Below the pieces are notes generated by a model. That model was not told the DNA's origin and ran no database searches. It saw only the letters and a list, made by a program, of their open reading frames with translations. This document shows positions 32,302 to 40,463 of a stretch of DNA of 42,261 bases, one piece after another; position 1 is the stretch's first letter; each line of letters starts with the position of its first letter. The stretch is from an uncultured Clostridia bacterium (GTDB taxonomy: Bacteria; Bacillota; Clostridia; Oscillospirales; Oscillospiraceae): positions 1-42,261 of the forward strand of contig CAMNQX010000018.1 of assembly GCA_946550725.1 (NCBI GenBank), in the 5' to 3' direction. Made by a program: the position numbers and the translations under genes.

Positions 32302-33231
32302 TCAGACGACCTGGGGCTGGGGCACGCCCCGCAGAATGGTGGAGGCGATGGCCATGGTCTTGGCGCCCCCCGCGTCCGCCTCGGGGGTGAGAAGGAGTCG
32401 GTGGGCGGCGGTGATGGGGAAGGCGTCGGCCACGTCGTGGGGGAGGACGTAGTCCCGGCCCTCCAGGACGGCGTGCGCCCGGGCCATAGCGGCCACGGCC
32501 AGGGTGCACCGGGGGCTGGCTCCGCGGGAGAGCAGCTTGTGGCCGCGGGTGGCGCCGGTGAGGGCAACGATGTACTGCAGCACCGGCTCGGAGAGGTGCA
32601 CTTGGGCGGTCTGCTGCCGCAGGGCAGTGAGCTGGTCGGCGGTGAGCACGGCCTGGATGCTGTGGATGGGGTTGACCCCCGTGCGGTCCCGGACCATCTG
32701 CACCTCCGCCGCCGGGTCAGGATAGCCCATGGACAGCTTCACCATGAAACGGTCCATCTGGGAGTCGGGGAGGGGCTGGGTACCCGCCGCCCCAGCGGGG
32801 TTTTGGGTGGCGATGACGAAGAAGGGCTGGGGGACGGGATGGGTCACGCCGTCCACCGTCACCTGTCCCTCCTCCATGGCCTCCAGCAGGGCGGACTGGG
32901 TGCGGGAGGTGGCCCGGTTCAGCTCGTCGGCCAAAAAGAGGTTGCACAGCACCGCGCCGGGCTGGTACTCCATCTGCCCGGTCTGCTTGTTGTAGAGGGA
33001 ATAGCCCACCACGTCGGAGGGCATCACGTCGGGGGTGAACTGCACCCGGCCCCACCGCAAGCCCAGGGCGCGGGAGAAGGCCAGGGCCAGGGTGGTCTTG
33101 CCCACGCCGGGCATGTCCTCCAACAGGATATGCCCTCCGGCCAGAATGACCTGGAGGGTGCGGCGGAGAATGTCGGGCTTGCCGACCACGGCCTTGGAGA
33201 CCTCGGCAAGGATCTGGTCTTGGAATGTCAT
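32302..33231 (-). CDS. MoxR family AAA+ ATPase
   Basis: The 309-residue ATPase has Walker A MPGVGKTTLA (about 40-49), the Walker B segment LFLADELNRA, FVIATQNPAGAAGTQPLPDS (sensor 1 and the MoxR insertion) and QMDRFMVKLSMGYPD. MoxR proteins act as chaperone-like factors that activate or assemble partner proteins, typically those with a DUF58/VWA fold. The start follows AGGAGG, 15 nt after feoAB. The DUF58 gene follows after 1 nt. Confidence 0.96.
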   Translation of the reverse strand: MTFQDQILAEVSKAVVGKPDILRRTLQVILAGGHILLEDMPGVGKTTLALAFSRALGLRWGRVQFTPDVMPSDVVGYSLYNKQTGQMEYQPGAVLCNLFLADELNRATSRTQSALLEAMEEGQVTVDGVTHPVPQPFFVIATQNPAGAAGTQPLPDSQMDRFMVKLSMGYPDPAAEVQMVRDRTGVNPIHSIQAVLTADQLTALRQQTAQVHLSEPVLQYIVALTGATRGHKLLSRGASPRCTLAVAAMARAHAVLEGRDYVLPHDVADAFPITAAHRLLLTPEADAGGAKTMAIASTILRGVPQPQVV

Positions 33232-33246
33232 GGGAAACCTCCTGTC

Positions 33247-35673
33247 TCAGAAAAAGAGCGAGCCGATCTGGTAAATGAGGAAGGTGACGCCGTAGGCGCA
33301 CAGCAGCTGCCAGCCGATGGAAAAGAGCGTCCACTTCAAGGAACCCATCTCCCGGTACATGGTGCTCACCGCCGCCACACAGGGGACGTAGAGCAGGATG
33401 AAGACCAGGAAGCAGTAAGCGGCCAGAGGAGAAGCAAAGGTCCCGGCCAGGGCGGCGGCCACAGTGGTGCCCGCCGCGCCGATGGAAAAGCCGTAAAGCA
33501 GGGAGAGGGTGGACACCACCGCCTCCTTGGCGATCAGCCCGGAGAGGAGAGCCACCGCCGCCTGCCACGCGCCGAAGCCCAGCGGGGCCAGCAGGGGGGC
33601 GAGCCAGGCGCCGAAACGGCCCAGGAAGCTTTCGCCGGGGTCAGTGACCATTTGGAGGCCCGGACCGAAGGACTGGAGGAACCACAGCACCACGCTCATG
33701 GCCAGGATGAGGGTCCCGGCCTTCACCAGGAAGCCCCGCACCTTCTCCCACACATGGGCGGCGCAGTTGCGCAGGGTGGGGAGGCGGTAGGGGGGCAGCT
33801 CCAGCAGGAATGGGGCGGGTTCGCCCCGAAAAACGGCCTTTTTAAAAAAGATACCGGACAAAATGGCGCAGATCAGGCCGATGATGTAGAGGGAGAACAC
33901 CACCAGTCCTGCATACTGGGGGAAGAAGGCGGCGGTGAGCAGACCGTAGACGGGCAGGCGGGCGGAGCAGGACATGAAGGGCACCAGCAGCATGGTCATG
34001 CGGCGGTCCTTCTCCTGCTCCATGGTGCGCGCGCCCATGATGGCGGGGACGGTGCAGCCAAAGCCCATGAGCATGGGGATGAACGCCTTGCCGCTGAGGC
34101 CGAAGCGGCGGAGGAGCCTGTCCATGATGAAGGCGGCCCGGGCCATGTAGCCCGAGTCCTCCAAAACGGAGAGGAACAAAAACAGCAGGGCGATCTGGGG
34201 CAGGAAGGTGAGCACGCCGCCCACCCCGCCGATGATCCCGTCCACCAGAAGGCTGACCAGCCAGGGCTGGGCGTTGGCGGAGGCCAGCAGTCCGCTGACC
34301 CAAGAGGAGAACACGCCGCCCACCAGATACTCTACCCCGTCGGAGAGAAAGGAGCCGAGGGGGCCGAAGGTGAGGGCAAACATACAAAGCATGGTCAACA
34401 GGAAGATGGGGACGGCGAAGAGCTTGTGGGTGACGATGGAGTCGATCTTATCCGAGGTGGTGAGGGCGCCCAGGGGACGGCCCTTTTTCACCGAGACGGT
34501 GGTGACCCGGCTGATAAAGCGGTAGCGGCTGTCCGCCACCAGGGTCTCCCGGTCGCCCAGAGGGTAGGCGTGCTCGTAGGTCTCCACGATGCTGGAGAGC
34601 TTCCAGCGGGTCTCGTCGTCCAGCTTTAACGCGTTCTCCACCCGATCGTCCCCCTCCAGAAGCTTGATGGAGGTCCAGTGGGCGGGGAGACCGGCGGCGT
34701 AGGCCCGGTCGTGGATCAGCTCGCCCACCTGGTGGTGGATGCGGTGGGTGAAGGAATCGTAGAGGTCGTCCGGCTCCAAGGTGAATCCGGTGTGGACGCA
34801 CTTGTGGGCGGCGCGGAGCAGGTCCTGGATGTGCTCTCCCGAGCGGGCGGTGATGGGGATGACGGGGACGCCCAGGGACTGGGACAGCCGCTTCACGTCG
34901 ATCTTGTCGCCGTGCTTCTCCACCTCGTCCATGAAGTTGAGGGCCACCACCATGGGCTTTTCCAGTTCAAGTAATTGGACGGTGAGATAGAGATTTCGTT
35001 CCAGGTTGGTGGCGTCCACGATGTTGATGATGGCGTCGGGGCTTTCCTCCACGATAAAGTTCCGGGCCACGATCTCCTCCATGGAGTAGGGGGAGAGGGA
35101 ATAGATGCCGGGGAGGTCCACGATGGTGACGGTGCGGCCGTCCACGGCGGCAAGGCCTTCTTTTTTCTCCACCGTGACCCCCGGCCAGTTGCCTACGTAC
35201 TGGTTGGAGCCGGTGAGGGCGTTGAACAGGGTGGTCTTGCCGCAGTTGGGGTTGCCCACCAGGGCCAGCTTCATCTCCCGCACCTCGTGGGCGGTGGGGT
35301 CCACGTCCTGCTTGTGGTGGGCGTGCTCGTGGTCGTGGGCCATGGCCATGCGGCGGAGGGTCTCCTCGTCGGGAATGGGCTGCGTCATAGACACCTTCCC
35401 ACCCTCCGTGGGGTTGGGGGCGGCGCCGGGGGCGCAGAGGGTGATGTGCTTGGCGTCCTCCTTGCGGAGGGACAGTTCATAGCCCCGGAGGGTCAGCTCC
35501 AGGGGGTCGCCGAAGGGGGCTACCTTACGGAGGGTGACGGACACGCCGGGAGTCAGGCCCATATCCACCAGGCGGCGCTTTACCGCGCCCCGCTCCGAGC
35601 CGACGGAGGAAATGACGGCGCTCTCACCGGGGGTAAGCTGGTCAAGGGTACGAAGGGATGTTTGCTCAGGCAT
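33247..35673 (-). CDS. feoB: Ferrous iron transporter, FeoA-FeoB fusion
   Basis: The 808-residue inner-membrane protein imports Fe2+. Residues about 5-79 are an SH3-like FeoA domain (LDQLTPGESAVISSVG, RRLVDMGLTPG). A linker holds a His cluster, AHDHEHAHH (about 112-120). The FeoB G domain follows with G1 GNPNCGKTT (about 140-148), VGNWPGVTVEKKEG (G2), DLPGIYSL (G3) and LNFMDE (G4, NxxD). The membrane part has two Gate repeats, including MGFGCTVPAIMGAR. The FeoA-FeoB fusion is known in some bacteria; the His-rich linker is less usual and may bind metal. It starts the operon with MoxR, DUF58 and transglutaminase genes. No clear Fur box is seen at the promoter. Confidence 0.96.
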   Translation of the reverse strand: MPEQTSLRTLDQLTPGESAVISSVGSERGAVKRRLVDMGLTPGVSVTLRKVAPFGDPLELTLRGYELSLRKEDAKHITLCAPGAAPNPTEGGKVSMTQPIPDEETLRRMAMAHDHEHAHHKQDVDPTAHEVREMKLALVGNPNCGKTTLFNALTGSNQYVGNWPGVTVEKKEGLAAVDGRTVTIVDLPGIYSLSPYSMEEIVARNFIVEESPDAIINIVDATNLERNLYLTVQLLELEKPMVVALNFMDEVEKHGDKIDVKRLSQSLGVPVIPITARSGEHIQDLLRAAHKCVHTGFTLEPDDLYDSFTHRIHHQVGELIHDRAYAAGLPAHWTSIKLLEGDDRVENALKLDDETRWKLSSIVETYEHAYPLGDRETLVADSRYRFISRVTTVSVKKGRPLGALTTSDKIDSIVTHKLFAVPIFLLTMLCMFALTFGPLGSFLSDGVEYLVGGVFSSWVSGLLASANAQPWLVSLLVDGIIGGVGGVLTFLPQIALLFLFLSVLEDSGYMARAAFIMDRLLRRFGLSGKAFIPMLMGFGCTVPAIMGARTMEQEKDRRMTMLLVPFMSCSARLPVYGLLTAAFFPQYAGLVVFSLYIIGLICAILSGIFFKKAVFRGEPAPFLLELPPYRLPTLRNCAAHVWEKVRGFLVKAGTLILAMSVVLWFLQSFGPGLQMVTDPGESFLGRFGAWLAPLLAPLGFGAWQAAVALLSGLIAKEAVVSTLSLLYGFSIGAAGTTVAAALAGTFASPLAAYCFLVFILLYVPCVAAVSTMYREMGSLKWTLFSIGWQLLCAYGVTFLIYQIGSLFF

Positions 35674-35709
35674 AAGACCACGTCCTTGCGCGGAAAAATT
35701 TCAGGAAAC

Positions 35710-35738
35710 ATTATAATACAAACAGGGGGAAATGGCAA
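35710..35738 (-). promoter_or_regulatory. SigA promoter of the feoAB operon
   Basis: Minus-strand TTGCCA (35733-35738), 17 bp, TATAAT (35710-35715). I see no Fur-like or DtxR-like palindrome over it. Confidence 0.85.
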
Positions 35739-35739
35739 C

Positions 35740-35769
35740 AAAAAAGCGACGCCGCGGCGCCGCTTTTTT
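35740..35769 (-). terminator. Terminator of the SGNH lipoprotein gene
   Basis: A hairpin with an AAAAAAGCG/CGCTTTTTT outer stem, one mismatch and a GC inner stem. It sits just before the feoAB promoter. Confidence 0.82.
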
Positions 35770-35776
35770 GTTCCAG

Positions 35777-36502
35777 TTATTCAGGCTCCTCCACCGTGTG
35801 GGAGAGGATGTAGTTGGCCATGACCTTGTACTGGGAGGCCACCAGGTGGACGCCGTCGGTGGAGTTTTTGGCGGGGAGGTAGCCGTTTTCGTCGGCAAAG
35901 CAGGAATAGAGGTCCACCAGGTAACATTCCTGCTCCTCGCACAGCTCAGCGATGGCCTCGTTGAGCTTGGTGATGTTCTTCAGGTTGAAGGGGGTGGAGT
36001 CGGACTTCTTCTTGGTGGTGGGGGTGGCGTTGAGGATATAGATGGGGATGTCGTCCCCCTGGGTCTCCCGGATCACGTCCAAAATGGCGGTCATATTGGA
36101 CTTGTAGCGGTCCTTGGAGGTGGTGATCTCGTTGGTACCCAGCATGATGTAGACCTTGTCGAATTGCTGCTGCTCCAGGCCCTTTTTCAAGGTGCCCTGG
36201 CCGCCGTTTGGCAGCTTGAACTTGCTGTACCCCGTGGTACCTGCGGCGGAGAGACCGGTGGCGGTGAAGTAGTGGATGTCGGCGTTGACCCCGGAGAAGC
36301 CCTCGAAGCCCTCCATGAGGGAGTGACCGATGATGGCGGTGTTGTCAAACCAGTCGTCGCCCAGGAGGTCGCCCTCGGGGACGGGCTGGGTGTAGTCGTA
36401 GGCGGGGGGAGGAGCGGGGGGCGGCGGGGTCTGGCAGGCGCCCAGAACGAGGGAAAGGGCTGTGGCAGACGCGGTGAGGATGCTGAAAAATGCTCGGGCC
36501 AC
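35777..36502 (-). CDS. SGNH/GDSL-like hydrolase lipoprotein
   Basis: The 241-residue protein has a lipoprotein signal with lipobox LVLGAC (Cys about 23), a Pro-rich spacer and an SGNH-type domain. Expected blocks are recognisable in altered form: IIGHSLMEGF (block I, GHS in place of GDS), YIMLGTNEI (block III) and DGVHL (block V, Asp-His). It may be an esterase or a polysaccharide deacetylase of surface polymers; activity is not proven. The GTG at 36502 is chosen because AGGAGGT lies 8 nt before it; the ATG at 36526 overlaps that site region. No promoter is evident between it and rnpB, so it may be transcribed from the rnpB promoter. Confidence 0.85.
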   Translation of the reverse strand: MARAFFSILTASATALSLVLGACQTPPPPAPPPAYDYTQPVPEGDLLGDDWFDNTAIIGHSLMEGFEGFSGVNADIHYFTATGLSAAGTTGYSKFKLPNGGQGTLKKGLEQQQFDKVYIMLGTNEITTSKDRYKSNMTAILDVIRETQGDDIPIYILNATPTTKKKSDSTPFNLKNITKLNEAIAELCEEQECYLVDLYSCFADENGYLPAKNSTDGVHLVASQYKVMANYILSHTVEEPE

Positions 36503-36554
36503 GGAAAAACACCTCCTGAATTCCATACGCCCTGAAGGGCGGTGTCATTTAAAA

Positions 36555-36909
36555 CGCAAGTAAGCCTGTAAGCCGGGTTCTGTCCTTTAAGACAGCCATC
36601 TATCTCGACGCACTGTTGCCAGTACGCTCAAGCCACCTCCTGAGAACGGCCGGGCCGGCCTTGGTGTCCTCCCACGGTGTTGCTCCGGATAGAGTTTACA
36701 GCGATGAGCGCTTCCACGTCATCGGGTGAGCTTTTACCTCGCCTTTCCACCTTTTCCCGCCCGGTAAAGGGCGGGTAGTCTATTTCTGTTGCACTTTTCC
36801 TAGGGTCGCCCCCGGCGGGTGTTACCCGTTATCCTTGCCCTGTGGAGCCCGGACTTTCCTCATGGCGGCTGTTTCCGGCGCGCCACGCGGCTGTCCAGCT
36901 TACTTGCGC
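36555..36909 (-). ncRNA. rnpB: RNase P RNA
   Basis: The catalytic RNA of RNase P matures tRNA 5' ends. On the minus strand the conserved GAGGAAAGTCCGGGCTCC segment appears near the 5' end and ACAGAACCCGGCTTAC near the 3' end. The outer P1 helix is formed by GCAAGTAAGC and GCTTACTTGC. A consensus-like SigA promoter is 5 nt upstream. Ends are inferred from P1 and the promoter. No hairpin-plus-T terminator follows; only a short stem without a T-run (36528-36541) lies before the SGNH gene. Confidence 0.96.
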
Positions 36910-36913
36910 TTCT

Positions 36914-36942
36914 ATTTTAGACTATCCCGGCGGGGATGTCAA
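36914..36942 (-). promoter_or_regulatory. SigA promoter of rnpB
   Basis: Minus-strand TTGACA (36937-36942), 17 bp, TAAAAT (36914-36919). Confidence 0.88.
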
Positions 36943-36967
36943 ATACAAGTGAACGGTGAAAAGAGAG

Positions 36968-36998
36968 AAAAAACCCGCCCGACAGGTGGTCGGGCGGG
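36968..36998 (-). terminator. Terminator after the PAP2 gene
   Basis: A 10-bp stem (36974-36983 with 36989-36998) followed on the minus strand by six T. Confidence 0.88.
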
Positions 36999-37015
36999 GG
37001 AGGACCGGGAGACGG

Positions 37016-37573
37016 TCAGGAGGAACGCGCCTTGGCAAGGGCGGTGAGACGCCCCGACAAAAGCCAGCCGCACAGGCCGGCCAGGTCGCCCACCACAAAG
37101 CCCGCCAGCACGTCGGAGGGATAGTGGACGCCCACATAGAGCCTGGAGAGGGCCATCAGCGCTGCCAGGACCACCACGGAGACCTTCATCCACCGCTTGG
37201 GCAGCGCCCGCAGGGAGCCAAAGGCAAAGGCAAAGGCGGCGGAGGTGTGCCCCGAGGGGAAGGAGTTGGGGTCGTGCTCCGCCACCAGCGGGATGAGCGC
37301 GGCGCAGTCCACCCAGGGCCGGGGCCGCTGAAAGATGTTCTTCAGGATCACGTTGGTGAACAGCAGGCTGAACACCAGGGCGCAGGCTGCCGCGAAGCCC
37401 GCCCGGCGGGTCTTGGGAAAGCAGAGCAGCAGCGCCGTCAGGACGATGAACAGGATGCCCGAGTCCCCCAGGTGGGTGAACACAGAGATGATGGGGTCGG
37501 TGACGGGATTGCGCAGGACCTCTTGAAACCACAGCAGGACGGGCCACTCCAGAGGGGAGAGAGAGGCAAACAT
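37016..37573 (-). CDS. PAP2 family membrane phosphatase
   Basis: The 185-residue protein has five to six membrane helices and the full PAP2 signature: KNIFQRPRP (KxxxxxxRP), FPSGHTSAAFAFA and SRLYVGVHYPSDVLAG. Such enzymes dephosphorylate lipid phosphates such as undecaprenyl pyrophosphate or phosphatidate outside the membrane; which one is not decidable here. It starts 3 nt after the DUF4330 gene with only a weak ribosome site, so translation is probably coupled. A terminator follows. Confidence 0.93.
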   Translation of the reverse strand: MFASLSPLEWPVLLWFQEVLRNPVTDPIISVFTHLGDSGILFIVLTALLLCFPKTRRAGFAAACALVFSLLFTNVILKNIFQRPRPWVDCAALIPLVAEHDPNSFPSGHTSAAFAFAFGSLRALPKRWMKVSVVVLAALMALSRLYVGVHYPSDVLAGFVVGDLAGLCGWLLSGRLTALAKARSS

Positions 37574-37576
37574 GGC

Positions 37577-38095
37577 TTATGCCCAGTCGCAGGTGAGGAC
37601 GGAGCCGTAGGTGAACTCAAAGTGGGTGGTCTTGAGGATGTGGGTCTTGCCCACCCGGACCTCCTGGGTACCCACCAGGTTGACGGTGGGATCGGGCACG
37701 TTGGCCTCCACGGTGAAGACCAGGTCCAGCCGGGCGTTGTCCCCCTTCTCCTCCGAGGGGGCGACCACGCCGTTGTCATCGGGCTGGTAGTTGATGTGGG
37801 GGCGGGACTCCACCTTGGTGACGTAGCCGTCCACCAGATCGCCGTTGGCCATGAGCTGGTCGCTCCCGCCGGCGGCGGCCATCTGGCGCTGGACCTCGGT
37901 GTAGACCTCGGGGGTGATGCTGGTGACCAGGACGGTGTAGGTGAGCTTGGTGGAGGAGCCTACGGGGTTGGCGTCGCTGCCGCGGGTGAAGCGGACGGCG
38001 AGAAAGAGAATGGCGGCGATCAAAACAAGGACCACCAGCAGGTCAATGAGGTTAAGTTTTCCAAACAGCTTGCCTTTTTCATCAATGATCTTCAT
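37577..38095 (-). CDS. DUF4330 family membrane-anchored protein
   Basis: The 172-residue protein starts MKIIDEKGKLFGKLNLIDLL. A single membrane helix (about 17-37) follows, then an extracytoplasmic domain. This matches DUF4330, a family of unknown function common in clostridia next to cell-surface glycosyltransferase and csaB genes, as here. The ATG at 38095 follows GGGAGG by 5 nt; the longer reading antisense to the glycosyltransferase gene is rejected. First gene of a unit with the PAP2 phosphatase, divergent from the glycosyltransferase-csaB genes. Confidence 0.85.
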   Translation of the reverse strand: MKIIDEKGKLFGKLNLIDLLVVLVLIAAILFLAVRFTRGSDANPVGSSTKLTYTVLVTSITPEVYTEVQRQMAAAGGSDQLMANGDLVDGYVTKVESRPHINYQPDDNGVVAPSEEKGDNARLDLVFTVEANVPDPTVNLVGTQEVRVGKTHILKTTHFEFTYGSVLTCDWA

Positions 38096-38137
38096 GGGAA
38101 CCTCCCAATTCTGTGTTGGCCGGTCCGCCGGGGAACC

Positions 38138-38166
38138 TTGCCAAAGTGATGAGGATAGTATATAAT
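38138..38166 (+). promoter_or_regulatory. SigA promoter of the glycosyltransferase-csaB unit
   Basis: TTGCCA (38138-38143), 17 bp, TATAAT (38161-38166). Its -10 overlaps the -10 of the divergent promoter by 2 bp. Confidence 0.82.
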
Positions 38167-38185
38167 ACTTTCCGTATGAGTTCAA
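38157..38185 (-). promoter_or_regulatory. SigA promoter of the DUF4330-PAP2 unit
   Basis: Minus-strand TTGAAC (38180-38185), 17 bp, TATACT (38157-38162). Confidence 0.78.
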
Positions 38186-38231
38186 GAGTTTTTTCCTGAA
38201 GATTCCCTTAACAAAAGGAGCGGTGGCAGGA

Positions 38232-40463
38232 ATGAAGGTCGTGCATTTGATCAGCGGCGGCGACACCGGCGGCGCCAAGACCCATATTTTATCTCTGCTG
38301 TCCAACATCGCCACCAGAGTGGACATCCACATGGTGTGCTTTATGGAAGGCCCCTTTGCCCAGGAGGCCCGGGAGATGGGCATTCCCACCACCGTCATGG
38401 CGGGGCGAAACCTGCCGGTAGTGCTGAGGCAGCTGGAGGGCTTCATCAAGGACGGCGGGTTCCAGATCATCCACTGCCACGGGGCGCGGGCGAATATGAT
38501 GGGCATGCTGCTGCGGCGGCGGTGCAAGCTGCCCACGGTGACCACCGTCCACTCCGACCCCCGGCTGGACTACATGGGCCGGCCGATCTCCCGGCTGATC
38601 TACGGCACCATCAACGCCGTCGCCCTGCGGCGGCTGGACTACCGCATCGGCGTGTCCGACGCCATGGTGGACACCCTCATCCAGCGGGGCTTTGACGTGG
38701 ACAAGCTGTTTTCCATTTATAACGGACTGGACTTCACCCCCCGCGTTCCGGCGCTGGACCGGAAGGAATACCTGAGAAGCCTGGGGCTGGACTGGGGGGA
38801 GGATTGCGTCATCGTGGGCATCACCGCCCGGCTCAACCCGGTGAAGGACTATCCCACCCTGCTGCGGGGCTTTGCCAAGGCGCGGAAGACCTGTCCCGCC
38901 CTGCGGCTGCTCATCGCCGGGGACGGCGGAGAGCAGGAGAAGCTGGAGGCCCTGGCGGTGGAGCTGGGGCTTGGAGATTCCATCTGCTTTGCCGGGTGGG
39001 TCACGGATACGGACAGCTTCTACCATGCCCTGGACATCAACACGCTGACCTCCCTGTCTGAGACCTTCTCCTATTCCATCACGGAAGGAGCGCGGGCGGA
39101 GCTGCCGGCGGTGTGCAGCCGGGTGGGAGGCTTGCCCTACCTCATCGACCACGGGGTCAACGGCTTTTTATTCACCCCCGGGGATGTGGACGCTCTGGCG
39201 GAGCATCTGGTCCGGCTGGCGGAGGACAAGGAGCTGCGGGAGAACATGGGCAGGCGGCTGTACGAGAAGGCCAAGGCGTGCTACTCCATTGACAGCACCA
39301 TCGACAAGCAGGAGGAGATCTACCGCACCATCCTGCACCGGCAGGGAAAGCCGGCGCGGCACTACGGCGCGGCGGTGTGCGGCGCCTACGGCAAGGGGAA
39401 CGCCGGGGACGACGCGATTTTAGAGGCCATCGTCAAGGAGCTGCGGGACATCGACCCCGATCTGCCCATCTGGGTGCTGTCCCGCCGGCCCAAGGAGACC
39501 CGGCTTCGCTACCGGGTGAACGCCATCTACACCTTCCGGGTGGACAAGTTCTGGCGGAAGCTGGGCCGTACCCAGCTGTATATCAACGGGGGCGGGTCGC
39601 TGATGCAGGACGTGACCTCCCGGCGGTCCCTGTGGTTCTACCTGCTTACCATCTCCATGGCCCACCGGCGGCACAACAAGGTGCTGATGTACGGCTGCGG
39701 CATTGGTCCCATCCGGTATCCCTCCAACCGCAAGCGGTGCGCCAGGGTGCTGAACCGCTGTGTGGACGCCATCACCCTGCGGGACGTGCACTCCAGGGAG
39801 GAACTGGAGGATATGGGGGTCACAAGGCCGGAGATCATTCTCTCCGCCGACCCCACCGTGATCCTTCCTGCCGCGGAGGACGGGGTAGTGGACGGCCTGA
39901 TGGAGGACCGGGGCCTGCGCAAGGACGGGGCGTATATCTGCTTCACCCTGCGGCCCTGGCCCGGTTTTGAGGAGAAGGCGGACGCCTTTGCGGCGGGGGC
40001 GCGGTACGCTTACGAGCAGTACGGCCTGACCCCGGTGTTTCTCCCCATCGAAGCGCGGCTGGACAACCCTGCGGCCAAGAAGGTGGCGGCGAAGCTGGGG
40101 GACACGCCCTATGTGATCGTGCCCCAATGCGCCAACTCCGCCCATGTGATCGGGCTGTTCGCCCGGATGAAGGCGGTGGTGTCCATGCGGCTCCACGCCC
40201 TGGTGTTTGCCGCGGGGCAGGGAGTGCCGCTGGTGGGCATCGTCTACGACCAGAAGGTCAGCTCCTTCCTGAATTATATCGGCCAGGACCTCTATGTGGA
40301 CTTAAAGGACGTAACAGCGGAGGGACTGTGCGCCGCCATCGACAAGGCGGCGGCCCGGATGGACGACAAGGACTTCCTGCTGTCCGGAGTGGAACGCCTG
40401 CGGGCGGTGGAGGGCCGCAACAGTGAGACCGCGGCACGGCTTTTGGGGAGTGAGACACGATGA
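38232..40463 (+). CDS. csaB: Glycosyltransferase (GT4)-polysaccharide pyruvyl transferase (CsaB) fusion
   Basis: The 743-residue protein joins two enzymes. Residues 1 to about 375 are a GT-B glycosyltransferase with DTGGAKTHILSLL at the start, IHCHGARANMMGMLL, VGITARLNPVKDYPTLL, an EGARAELPAVCSRVGGLPYL donor-site region (EX7E-like) and a C-terminal tail. Residues about 377-743 are a CsaB-type pyruvyl transferase with CGAYGKGNAGDDAILEAI, YINGGGSLMQDVTSRRS, YGCGIGPI, SMRLHALVFAAGQGVPLVGI and a late DQKVSSFL. CsaB adds pyruvate ketals to wall polymers that bind SLH-domain proteins. ATG at 38232 is preferred to GTG at 38223, which is 2 nt from AGGAG. The next glycosyltransferase gene overlaps it by 4 nt. 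Confidence 0.93.
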   Translation: MKVVHLISGGDTGGAKTHILSLLSNIATRVDIHMVCFMEGPFAQEAREMGIPTTVMAGRNLPVVLRQLEGFIKDGGFQIIHCHGARANMMGMLLRRRCKLPTVTTVHSDPRLDYMGRPISRLIYGTINAVALRRLDYRIGVSDAMVDTLIQRGFDVDKLFSIYNGLDFTPRVPALDRKEYLRSLGLDWGEDCVIVGITARLNPVKDYPTLLRGFAKARKTCPALRLLIAGDGGEQEKLEALAVELGLGDSICFAGWVTDTDSFYHALDINTLTSLSETFSYSITEGARAELPAVCSRVGGLPYLIDHGVNGFLFTPGDVDALAEHLVRLAEDKELRENMGRRLYEKAKACYSIDSTIDKQEEIYRTILHRQGKPARHYGAAVCGAYGKGNAGDDAILEAIVKELRDIDPDLPIWVLSRRPKETRLRYRVNAIYTFRVDKFWRKLGRTQLYINGGGSLMQDVTSRRSLWFYLLTISMAHRRHNKVLMYGCGIGPIRYPSNRKRCARVLNRCVDAITLRDVHSREELEDMGVTRPEIILSADPTVILPAAEDGVVDGLMEDRGLRKDGAYICFTLRPWPGFEEKADAFAAGARYAYEQYGLTPVFLPIEARLDNPAAKKVAAKLGDTPYVIVPQCANSAHVIGLFARMKAVVSMRLHALVFAAGQGVPLVGIVYDQKVSSFLNYIGQDLYVDLKDVTAEGLCAAIDKAAARMDDKDFLLSGVERLRAVEGRNSETAARLLGSETR

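Noticed and set aside
35690-35740. Fur or DtxR box at the feoAB promoter
   Set aside because: No palindrome resembling GATAATGATTATC or a DtxR site is present over the hexamers.
36528-36541. Short hairpin between rnpB and the SGNH gene as a terminator
   Set aside because: The stem is only 5 bp and no T-run follows on the minus strand.
36835-37047. Plus-strand frame of 70 codons over rnpB
   Set aside because: It lies within RNase P RNA and its promoter; the conserved RNA motifs explain the sequence.
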